Assembly: GCA_018334525.1 (NCBI GenBank)
Contig: JAGXLT010000087.1
Coordinates: 1-5,053 of the forward strand
Direction of reading: 5' to 3'
Source: Gammaproteobacteria bacterium
GTDB lineage: Bacteria; Pseudomonadota; Gammaproteobacteria; Nitrococcales; Nitrococcaceae
Length of the DNA: 5,053 nucleotides
Positions within the stretch are counted from its first letter, which is position 1, and every line of letters begins with the position of its first letter. Positions 1 through 5,053 of the stretch are shown here, one piece after another. The translations under genes were made by a program, and so were the position numbers. The notes beneath the pieces were generated by a model. That model saw only the letters and a program-made list of their open reading frames with translations. It had not been told where the DNA came from and made no database searches.

Positions 1-728
1 GAGGAGAAGAGATCACTCATCCGCAAAGACGTTGCATACGGTGTGTAATACGTATGCTTCGAGAAGGACTCAAACCCCAGGTCCTGGCCGCCGGTAAATG
101 ATTTACAAATGGCAGGAGAGGCCCCCATGAGATAGGGGACAAGCCAGCCATAGCGTTGAAAGTTTCGGATCAGTCTAAAGTAAAACTCTGATCGGAATGT
201 TTTAAAGTCGCGCGGATCCTCCTCACGTGCCTGTACAGCGCGCAGGAACGGCTCGCTGAAGGAATAATTGAAGTGGATACCGGCAATAGACTGCATTGAG
301 CGGCCATACCGCCAGCCAAGCCCCCGGCGATAGACATGTTTCATCCGGCCGATATTAGAGCTGCCATAGTCAGCAATTGGAATCTGCGTATCCCCACCAA
401 CGATGCAGGGCATGCTGGTCACCCACAACAGTTCATCGCCGATTTGCGAGTAGGTATATCGGTGCAGTGAATCAAGGCGGGCAAGGGCCTCGCTCTCATC
501 CGTATAAGCTGCTGTCACCAGCTCAAGGAGTGCTTCTGAGTAGTCGGTTGTAATGGATGGATGGCAGAGTGCAGACCCCAGACCCGCCGGGTGAGGCGTT
601 TGGGCAATATGCCCGTCCTGCGTCACTCTCAGGCTTTCTTTTTCGAGCCCACGCTGGCTGCCGCAAAGTAACCCACGCTCCCCACTTTGTTGTAAACGTT
701 TTACGCGGCGCTCTGCGCTCTGATTCAT
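1..728 (-). CDS. gshA: Glutamate-cysteine ligase (gamma-glutamylcysteine synthetase), N-terminal part, truncated by window edge
   Basis: This enzyme makes gamma-glutamylcysteine from glutamate, cysteine and ATP, the first step of glutathione synthesis in the cytoplasm. Translating the minus strand from ATG at 728-726 gives an open frame of 242 codons to the left edge. It aligns by eye with the E. coli-type GshA family: SQRGLEKESLRV at residues 24-35, with E29 and E31 matching the metal-binding glutamates; TTDYSEALLELVT at 60-72; then LHRYTYSQIGDELLW, TSMPC, DYGSSNIGRMKHVYRRGL, IAGIHFNYS, RNFQRYGWLVPYLMGASPAIC and YYTPYATSLRMSDL. E. coli GshA is about 518 residues, so slightly over half is missing. 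The frame is open upstream to a stop at 797-795 with no other start codon, which fixes the start at 728. The ribosome site is weak (gagaaag just before the ATG). It is transcribed divergently from the phaB-like gene. The last two to three residues at the left edge (after SDL) do not fit the family consensus. Family assignment is very secure. Confidence 0.96.
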   Translation of the reverse strand, partial: MNQSAERRVKRLQQSGERGLLCGSQRGLEKESLRVTQDGHIAQTPHPAGLGSALCHPSITTDYSEALLELVTAAYTDESEALARLDSLHRYTYSQIGDELLWVTSMPCIVGGDTQIPIADYGSSNIGRMKHVYRRGLGWRYGRSMQSIAGIHFNYSFSEPFLRAVQAREEDPRDFKTFRSEFYFRLIRNFQRYGWLVPYLMGASPAICKSFTGGQDLGFESFSKHTYYTPYATSLRMSDLFS

Positions 729-757
729 TTCTTTCTCACATCGGTTTGTTCTACTGC

Positions 758-784
758 GCGGAATTGTGCCCGTAGTGCGGAATT
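758..784 (+). repeat. Pair of 8-bp direct repeats, GCGGAATT
   Basis: GCGGAATT occurs at 758-765 and again at 777-784, with start points 19 bp apart, close to two helical turns. That geometry would allow a regulator to bind two sites on one DNA face. The pair lies 30-56 bp upstream of the gshA start codon, just downstream of the candidate gshA promoter. With only two 8-bp copies this could be chance, and no known operator is recognised. Confidence 0.3.
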
Positions 785-810
785 TTTGAAATGCCTATGC
801 TGCAGTGCAA
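782..810 (-). promoter_or_regulatory. Candidate sigma-70 promoter for gshA
   Basis: On the minus strand TTGCAC (810-805) resembles a -35 box. After a 17-base spacer, AAAAAT (787-782) matches four of six positions of TATAAT. Transcription would begin near 775, leaving an untranslated leader of about 47 bases before the gshA ATG at 728. The placement is sensible but the -10 box is weak, so this is a suggestion only. Confidence 0.25.
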
Positions 811-863
811 CTCGCATGCATGACCTGTCCTAGGTATTGTCGATGTCGTAGAAGTCCGTGATA

Positions 864-869
864 AAGGAG
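864..869 (+). promoter_or_regulatory. Ribosome binding site that sets the phaB-like start
   Basis: AAGGAG at 864-869 is a near-ideal Shine-Dalgarno sequence with 8 bases between it and the ATG at 878. It argues against the in-frame GTG at 869, which would lie inside the ribosome site itself, and supports ATG 878 as the true start of the SDR gene. Confidence 0.8.
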
Positions 870-877
870 TGTTGAGC

Positions 878-1600
878 ATGCCGAGAGTTGCATTGGTTAC
901 TGGAGGAACACGCGGAATCGGAGCGGCGATTGCGGGTACTTTAAAAGAGGCAGGGCACCAGGTTGTCGTGACTTATCAAGGGAATGAGGATGCGGCCGCC
1001 GCGTTCACGCGGAGCACAGGTATGCCGGCCCAGCGCTGGGACGTCGGTGATTTTGCAGCTTGTCAGGACGGTGTATCCAGCATTGAACAGCAATACGGCA
1101 GTGTTGATATTCTGGTCAATAACGCGGGTATAACCCGCGATGGGATGTTGCATAAAATGTCCAGCGAGGACTGGGATAGCGTCATTAGAACGAATCTCAC
1201 CTCAGCATTTAATATGACGCATGCTGTTATTAACGGGATGCGGGAGCGAGGTTTTGGGCGATTGATCCAAATCTCTTCAGTTAATGGCGTTAAGGGGCAG
1301 ATGGGTCAGGCTAACTATGCCGCGGCGAAGGCCGGGCTGATTGGCTTTACTAAATCTGTTGCTCAGGAAAACGCACGCAAAGGTATTACGGCGAACGTTA
1401 TAGCGCCGGGCTATACCGACACCGAGATGGTCGCGGCAGTGCCCGAGGCGGTGCTTGAAAAGATCATTGCTCAAATACCGGTTGGCCGACTCGGCCAGGC
1501 AAGAGAAATCGGCAAAGCGGTTGCGTATCTTGCAAGCGAAGAGGCAGGATTCGTTACCGGTGCTACGTTACACTTGAATGGTGGCCAATACATGACATGA
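878..1600 (+). CDS. phaB: PhaB-type acetoacetyl-CoA reductase (short-chain dehydrogenase/reductase)
   Basis: This is probably an NADPH-dependent reductase of acetoacetyl-CoA or a related 3-ketoacyl-CoA to the 3-hydroxyacyl-CoA, acting in the cytoplasm. With the ATG at 878 the protein has 240 residues, a normal classical SDR length. Visible motifs are the cofactor loop TGGTRGIG (8-15), NNAG (81-84), catalytic N106, S134, and the YAAAK motif with Y147 and K151. PhaB is favoured over FabG by the stretch VNGVKGQMGQANY (135-147), by PGYTDTEMV, and by the C-terminal AGFVTGATLHLNGGQYM, which resemble PhaB of PHB producers. It is the first gene of a three-gene operon; its TGA overlaps the next start as ATGA (1597-1600). 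No thiolase (phaA) or PHA synthase (phaC) is in the window, so the true substrate may be another ketoacyl-CoA or ketone. The SDR fold is certain, the PhaB subtype likely. Confidence 0.88.
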   Translation: MPRVALVTGGTRGIGAAIAGTLKEAGHQVVVTYQGNEDAAAAFTRSTGMPAQRWDVGDFAACQDGVSSIEQQYGSVDILVNNAGITRDGMLHKMSSEDWDSVIRTNLTSAFNMTHAVINGMRERGFGRLIQISSVNGVKGQMGQANYAAAKAGLIGFTKSVAQENARKGITANVIAPGYTDTEMVAAVPEAVLEKIIAQIPVGRLGQAREIGKAVAYLASEEAGFVTGATLHLNGGQYMT

Positions 1601-2172
1601 GTGGACTAATGAACGAGCAATGGAAGTTTTTTCAGGGATTCCTGCGCCAACCCGGTCAGGTGGGCTCGGTTATCCCGAGCTCGAAGGCGCTTGAGCAGCA
1701 CATTGTGCGGCAAATTGATCCGGAGCATGCGGAAACGCTGGTTGAGCTGGGGCCAGGTACAGGGGGAACCACCCGAGCCGTGCTGGCGGCAATGACTTCT
1801 AGCGCCCGGCTGCTGGCCATCGATATTGACCCGCAATTCGTCAGGCATTTGGAAGCGATTGATGATCCGCGGCTCATCCCTTGTACGGGGACCGCCAATA
1901 ACTTATCGGAGCTTTTGTCACAGCACGGGCTGGCGGCGCCTGATGTGGTTTTTTCCGGCATTCCCTGTTCAACAATGGGGGACGAGTTGGGGCGTCAGGT
2001 TATTGAGTCTGTATGGTCCTCCTTGAAGCCGGGTGGTCGTTTTGTTGCTTATCAGTTTCGCGGTGCTGTCAAACAGATTGGTGAACAGATTCTTGGCCCG
2101 CCCAGCGTAGAGTGGCAGTGGTTTAATATTCCACCGATGCGCTTTTATCGTTGGGATAAGCCGGTTCAGTGA
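1597..2172 (+). CDS. PmtA-like class I SAM-dependent methyltransferase (phospholipid N-methyltransferase family)
   Basis: This is a small soluble Rossmann-fold methyltransferase of 191 residues. The SAM-binding motif I is clear: LVELGPGTGGTT (48-59), followed by the acidic AIDIDP (74-79). Three further features resemble the bacterial phosphatidylethanolamine N-methyltransferase PmtA as found in rhizobia: the N-terminal WKFFQGFLRQPGQVGSVIPSS (9-29, compare FFRSWL..P...GSV.P.S), a VFSGIPCSTM motif IV region, and a C-terminal NIPPMRFYRW. If it acts like PmtA it would methylate phosphatidylethanolamine at the inner membrane face. However, the post-motif IV region differs from my recollection of PmtA, so the substrate is open; quinone or other small-molecule methylation is possible. 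ATG 1597 overlaps the SDR stop (ATGA); an in-frame ATG at 1609 would give 187 residues, and neither has a strong ribosome site, which suggests translational coupling. The stop overlaps the GMC gene start by 4 bases. Confidence 0.8.
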   Translation: MSGLMNEQWKFFQGFLRQPGQVGSVIPSSKALEQHIVRQIDPEHAETLVELGPGTGGTTRAVLAAMTSSARLLAIDIDPQFVRHLEAIDDPRLIPCTGTANNLSELLSQHGLAAPDVVFSGIPCSTMGDELGRQVIESVWSSLKPGGRFVAYQFRGAVKQIGEQILGPPSVEWQWFNIPPMRFYRWDKPVQ

Positions 2173-3791
2173 AGCAGTTTGATTACGTCATTGTGGGTGG
2201 AGGCACCGCGGGTTGTTTGTTAGCTAATCGCCTTAGCGCCGACTCGCAGAACGAAGTGTTATTGCTGGAGGCGGGCGGTAACGACCGATATCTCTGGATT
2301 CACGTGCCTGTTGGTTACCTTTACACCATGAATAACCCACGTACGGACTGGTGTATGAAAACAGCGCCAGAGCCGGGGCTGAATGGTCGGAGCCTTAACT
2401 ATCCTCGCGGTCGCGTGATTGGCGGATCGAGTGCAATTAACGGCATGATCTACATGCGTGGGCAGGCTGCGGATTACGATGACTGGGCCGCGCAAGGCAA
2501 CTCTGGTTGGTCATGGGAAGAAGTCCTGCCTTATTTTCTTCGGCATGAAGATCATGGGTTTCTGCAGAATCAGTGGCATGCGCAGGGTGGGGAGTGGCGG
2601 ATTGAACACCAGCGGTTGTCGTGGGAAATTCTCGGCGCGTTTCAGAATGCGGCCGCTGAACGCGGCATACCGCCAACTGATGACTTTAATACCGGTGATA
2701 ATGAGGGATGTGGCTATTTTCATGTAAACCAGAGAAATGGTGTGCGAGTCAGTGCCGCAAAAGCATTTCTTCATCCGGTTAAAAAGCGTCCGAACCTGAC
2801 AGTGCTGCTTGATGCCGAGGTTACAGATCTTGGTTTTGTAGGTAACGTGGCCAGCAGCGTTTCATTCGTTCACCAAGGGAGCCCTGAAACCGTTCAGGTC
2901 GGCGGAGAGGTGGTGATTGCGGCAGGCGCGGTGCATAGCCCTTTGTTACTGCAGCGCGCAGGGATTGGTGATCCTGCCGATTTAAAGGATCTGAATATCT
3001 CTTTGCGTCAGGCCTTGCCTGGTGTTGGTAAAAATCTTCAGGATCACCTGCAGTTACGGACGGTATTTCGAGTAAAAAATACGAAAACACTCAACGAAAA
3101 AGCAAATCGTTTGCTGGGGCGTCTGGCTATGGGTATGGAATATGTCCTATCCCGTCGCGGCCCACTGTCAATGGCTCCGAGTCAGCTGGGTTGTTTCGCA
3201 AAAAGCAGTTCTGATCAGGCGCGGGCAAATCTGGAATATCACGTTCAGCCACTCAGTACGGAGAAGCTTGGAGACCCATTGCATCCGTTTCCCGCAATAA
3301 CGGCTTCAGTCTGTAATTTGCGTCCGGAAAGTCGTGGCTATGTTCGGTTGTCGGAGCCCGACAACAGTAGCGCTCCGGTCATCGTGCCCAACTATTTATC
3401 CGCGCCGCAGGATCGGCTGGTTGCAGCTGATGCGATTCGCTTGACGCGGTCAATCATGAGTGCACCGGCGTTGGAGAGGTATTGCCCGGAAGAATTATTA
3501 CCCGGACCCGATAGGCAAAGCGATGAGGCATTGAGTGAGGCGGCTGGCCAGATTGGGACCACAATTTTTCATCCGGTCGGGACCTGTCGTATGGGTACGG
3601 CGGACGACGCTAGTGCAGTGGTCGATGCACGATTGCGGGTTCACGGGCTTGAACGGTTACGTGTTGTTGACGCATCAGTTATGCCGAATATCACCTCCGG
3701 TAATACCAGCTCACCTACTCTGATGATTGCTGAGAAGGCGTCAGCACTGATTCTTGAGGATCAGGCAGCCCGCGGGCAAGTGGCAGACTAA
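2169..3791 (+). CDS. GMC-family FAD-dependent oxidoreductase (AlkJ/choline dehydrogenase-like alcohol dehydrogenase)
   Basis: This is a flavoprotein that should oxidise an alcohol to an aldehyde, most likely passing electrons to the quinone pool as AlkJ and BetA do, rather than to oxygen. It has 540 residues, normal for the family. Seen in order: the N-terminal FAD dinucleotide loop VGGGTAG (9-15), the ribose-binding LEAGG (33-37), GMC signature 1 around PRGRVIGGSSAINGMIYMRG (79-98), GMC signature 2 GAVHSPLLLQRAGIG (253-267), and the catalytic FHPVGTCRMG with H468. The C-terminal SGNTSSPT carries N512, completing the His-Asn catalytic pair. The layout is close to Pseudomonas AlkJ (NLNGRS, RPNL, VGKNLQDHL, VVDAS.MP). 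There is no signal peptide. The start is GTG at 2169, in a GTGA overlap with the methyltransferase stop, with no good ribosome site, so translation is probably coupled. The last 25 codons overlap the convergent MFS gene. The substrate is unknown; long-chain or aryl alcohols and choline are all possible. Confidence 0.93.
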   Translation: MKQFDYVIVGGGTAGCLLANRLSADSQNEVLLLEAGGNDRYLWIHVPVGYLYTMNNPRTDWCMKTAPEPGLNGRSLNYPRGRVIGGSSAINGMIYMRGQAADYDDWAAQGNSGWSWEEVLPYFLRHEDHGFLQNQWHAQGGEWRIEHQRLSWEILGAFQNAAAERGIPPTDDFNTGDNEGCGYFHVNQRNGVRVSAAKAFLHPVKKRPNLTVLLDAEVTDLGFVGNVASSVSFVHQGSPETVQVGGEVVIAAGAVHSPLLLQRAGIGDPADLKDLNISLRQALPGVGKNLQDHLQLRTVFRVKNTKTLNEKANRLLGRLAMGMEYVLSRRGPLSMAPSQLGCFAKSSSDQARANLEYHVQPLSTEKLGDPLHPFPAITASVCNLRPESRGYVRLSEPDNSSAPVIVPNYLSAPQDRLVAADAIRLTRSIMSAPALERYCPEELLPGPDRQSDEALSEAAGQIGTTIFHPVGTCRMGTADDASAVVDARLRVHGLERLRVVDASVMPNITSGNTSSPTLMIAEKASALILEDQAARGQVAD

Positions 3792-4926
3792 TCAGCACAT
3801 AGCCGGCGATTGGCAGCAGCACCCAATTGAGCTGACCGGTCAAATCGGCAAGAAATCCGCCAAAAAGGGGCACGAGAAAGTTCACGATAGAGCCGATCGT
3901 AAACATGCCGGCTGCTAGCCCGGCAGTTGCCATGCCCTGCCGATAAACGGGAGGTAGGCCCATCAGTAGTATCAAAACCATGCCGGCTGCTATCCCTGCC
4001 GGGCCCAGTGCAGCCAGCCCCAGCCAACCGGGTATAAAAATAAACCAGATCAGGCCAATGAGCCCTACAGACAGTAACGTGATTAGGGGCTTCGCGCGGC
4101 CAAGCCAATGCCGTGAGAACCAAAACATCAAAACGGATGCGATTAGTTGACTGCCATTTAACAGCACCAGACCGATCGCAATGAGCTGCTCCTCACCGCG
4201 CCCTTCGAGAACGGCACCAAGATAGGCGTTGGTCCCAAAAAAAAGACAGCCACTTGCCCCGAGTAACCCACCTAGCCGCCAGACCAGGAGTTGATGCCAA
4301 TCGGGCATCCAGCGTGCGCTACTGCCGGGGGAGTTGGCCGCAATGCCGCGGCCGCGGGTCAGTAGTAAAATACCCAGTGCCGGTATCAGTCCGGGCAAAG
4401 ACCAAAAAATAATCGCAGCGCGCCAGTCGTCGCCAACCAGCGGCATAATCAGCGGCAGGGTGAGTGTAGAGCCGATAACTTCTCCCATTAACATACCGTT
4501 CATATAGACGGCTGTTCCCAGTGCAAGTCGGGATGGCCACCACGCGCCCAGCAGGGTAGGCAGTGCAGGTTGCATAGCGGCGATGGCCAGCCCCATTAGG
4601 GCGCTGGCGGTAAAAAGCAGCGTCGCGGTGCTCGCAAAACTTCGTAGGCCTGACATCATCACCACGCCGAGCAACGCAATGATAAGGGTCTGGCGAGCAC
4701 CAATTCGACTTATTACCCAGGCAGCGCCCAATGAGGCAATAGCGAGCATGAGAATTGGCACCGTTGTTAACGCGCCTAAGCCGGTCTGACTGAGGGCTAG
4801 GTCTTTAGCAATAATCGGCGCCAGAGGCGGAGCCACCATGACAGTGAGACGTAAATAAAGGCCTGCCGCCCATAAAAGCACAAGGGCAAGCGTTAGCGAT
4901 GGCTGGCTAGTTCGATGACTAAGCAT
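3715..4926 (-). CDS. MFS transporter, CynX/NimT (cyanate transporter-like) family
   Basis: This is a 403-residue inner-membrane protein with the hydrophobic periodicity of a 12-helix major facilitator: two blocks of about six helices separated by a more polar linker beginning near TRGRG (190-194). Helix 1 (about 11-31) contains the polar GLYLRL, and the helix 2-3 loop SRIGARQ (73-79) resembles MFS motif A. GLAIAAMQPALP in helix 4 and GDDWRAAIIFWSLPG (165-179) resemble CynX/NimT/YeaN proteins. The family exports or imports small anions and drugs such as cyanate or 2-nitroimidazole; the substrate here is unknown. The frame is open back to 5022, but 5022-4927 is coding for a GAPDH tail in another frame, so ATG 4926 is the sensible start, overlapping that gene by 8 bases. 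There is no ribosome site, suggesting coupling. The 3' end overlaps the GMC gene by 77 bp. Confidence 0.85.
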   Translation of the reverse strand: MLSHRTSQPSLTLALVLLWAAGLYLRLTVMVAPPLAPIIAKDLALSQTGLGALTTVPILMLAIASLGAAWVISRIGARQTLIIALLGVVMMSGLRSFASTATLLFTASALMGLAIAAMQPALPTLLGAWWPSRLALGTAVYMNGMLMGEVIGSTLTLPLIMPLVGDDWRAAIIFWSLPGLIPALGILLLTRGRGIAANSPGSSARWMPDWHQLLVWRLGGLLGASGCLFFGTNAYLGAVLEGRGEEQLIAIGLVLLNGSQLIASVLMFWFSRHWLGRAKPLITLLSVGLIGLIWFIFIPGWLGLAALGPAGIAAGMVLILLMGLPPVYRQGMATAGLAAGMFTIGSIVNFLVPLFGGFLADLTGQLNWVLLPIAGYVLISLPLARGLPDPQESVLTPSQQSSE

Positions 4927-5053
4927 GAGAGAGCCGAAGGGCAATATCCACCATTCGGTTGGAAAATCCCCATTCGTTATCAAACCAACAAAGGATCTTT
5001 GCAAATCGCAAATTAGCGACACGGGTCCGGCTCAGATCAATGATCCCGGAGCG
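4919..5053 (-). CDS. Glyceraldehyde-3-phosphate/erythrose-4-phosphate dehydrogenase family, C-terminal 44 residues only
   Basis: The minus-strand frame that starts exactly at 5053 reads 44 codons to a TAG at 4921-4919. It contains KILCWFDNEWGFSNRMVD, the hallmark C-terminal segment of GAPDH-family enzymes (consensus W.DNEWG.SNR..D), preceded by IIDLSRTRV, matching the SxIVD...T.V strand of the family. These enzymes oxidise a phosphorylated aldehyde with NAD(P) in the cytoplasm. TRV and CWFDNEWGF recall erythrose-4-phosphate dehydrogenase (Epd), but plain GAPDH or a specialised paralogue cannot be excluded from this tail; the catalytic cysteine domain lies outside the window. It overlaps the downstream MFS start by 8 bases, implying a gap/epd-MFS operon. 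Confidence 0.92.
   Translation of the reverse strand, partial: RSGIIDLSRTRVANLRFAKILCWFDNEWGFSNRMVDIALRLSHA

Larger units (their letters stand above)
729..877. other. Divergent intergenic region between gshA and the phaB-like operon
   Basis: This 149-bp stretch is the only substantial non-coding DNA in the window and must hold the promoters of both divergent units. I see no strong sigma-70 promoter for the plus strand. A modest candidate exists for gshA, and there is a good ribosome binding site for the phaB-like gene. Two copies of GCGGAATT (758-765 and 777-784) lie 19 bp apart. No tRNA, riboswitch or intrinsic terminator is evident. Confidence 0.7.

Noticed and set aside
557..775. 72-codon plus-strand open frame
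   Set aside because: It lies antisense to the conserved N-terminus of gshA and has no recognisable protein features or ribosome site; it is a shadow.
837..866. TTGTCG ... ATAAAG as a promoter for the phaB-like operon
   Set aside because: The -10 element would overlap the ribosome binding site, so the transcript would start too close to the ATG to include it.
869..877. GTG start for the SDR gene nine bases upstream
   Set aside because: The GTG falls within or beside the AAGGAG ribosome site, whereas ATG 878 has ideal spacing and gives the usual PhaB N-terminus directly before the TGG..GIG motif.
3768..3777. GCCCGCGGGC palindrome as a bidirectional terminator
   Set aside because: It has no loop and no flanking T-run on either strand, and it lies inside both coding sequences.
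3715..4926. Calling the transporter ArsJ because of the neighbouring GAPDH-family gene
   Set aside because: The sequence resembles CynX/NimT-type MFS proteins and lacks the N-terminal features I recall of ArsJ, so the name is not supported.
4927..5022. N-terminal extension of the MFS protein to ATG 5022
   Set aside because: These bases encode the conserved GAPDH C-terminus in another frame, and the extension has no family resemblance; the first MFS helix begins soon after ATG 4926.

Overview
The window looks like chromosomal DNA from a gammaproteobacterium. The evidence is the E. coli-type glutamate-cysteine ligase (GshA), the mid-range GC content, the tight gene packing and the similarity style of all six proteins. 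I cannot name a genus from sequence alone. There are no mobile elements, RNA genes or CRISPR arrays that I can see, and nearly every base is coding.

Layout: (1) Bases 1-728, minus strand: the N-terminal ~242 codons of gshA, running off the left edge. (2) Bases 729-877: a 149-bp divergent intergenic region, the only real non-coding stretch. (3) Bases 878-3791, plus strand: a three-gene operon in which each stop overlaps the next start by 4 bases. It encodes a PhaB-type SDR acetoacetyl-CoA reductase, a small PmtA-like (phospholipid N-methyltransferase family) SAM methyltransferase, and a GMC-family FAD alcohol/choline dehydrogenase. (4) Bases 3715-4926, minus strand: a CynX/NimT-like MFS transporter whose 3' end overlaps the 3' end of the GMC gene by 77 bp. 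(5) Bases 4919-5053, minus strand: the C-terminal 44 codons of a GAPDH-family dehydrogenase that lies just upstream of the transporter and overlaps its start by 8 bp.

The two partial edge genes (gshA and gap/epd) are easy to miss. gshA has no stop in the window, and the gap tail is hidden under a spurious 32-codon N-terminal extension of the MFS frame. The GAPDH-family gene and the MFS gene probably form one transcription unit. The SDR, methyltransferase and GMC genes form another, facing it. The SDR-methyltransferase-GMC set is the most interesting part. The tight coupling suggests a shared pathway, but the substrate cannot be read from the sequence, and no pha synthase or thiolase is present to tie it to polyhydroxybutyrate.
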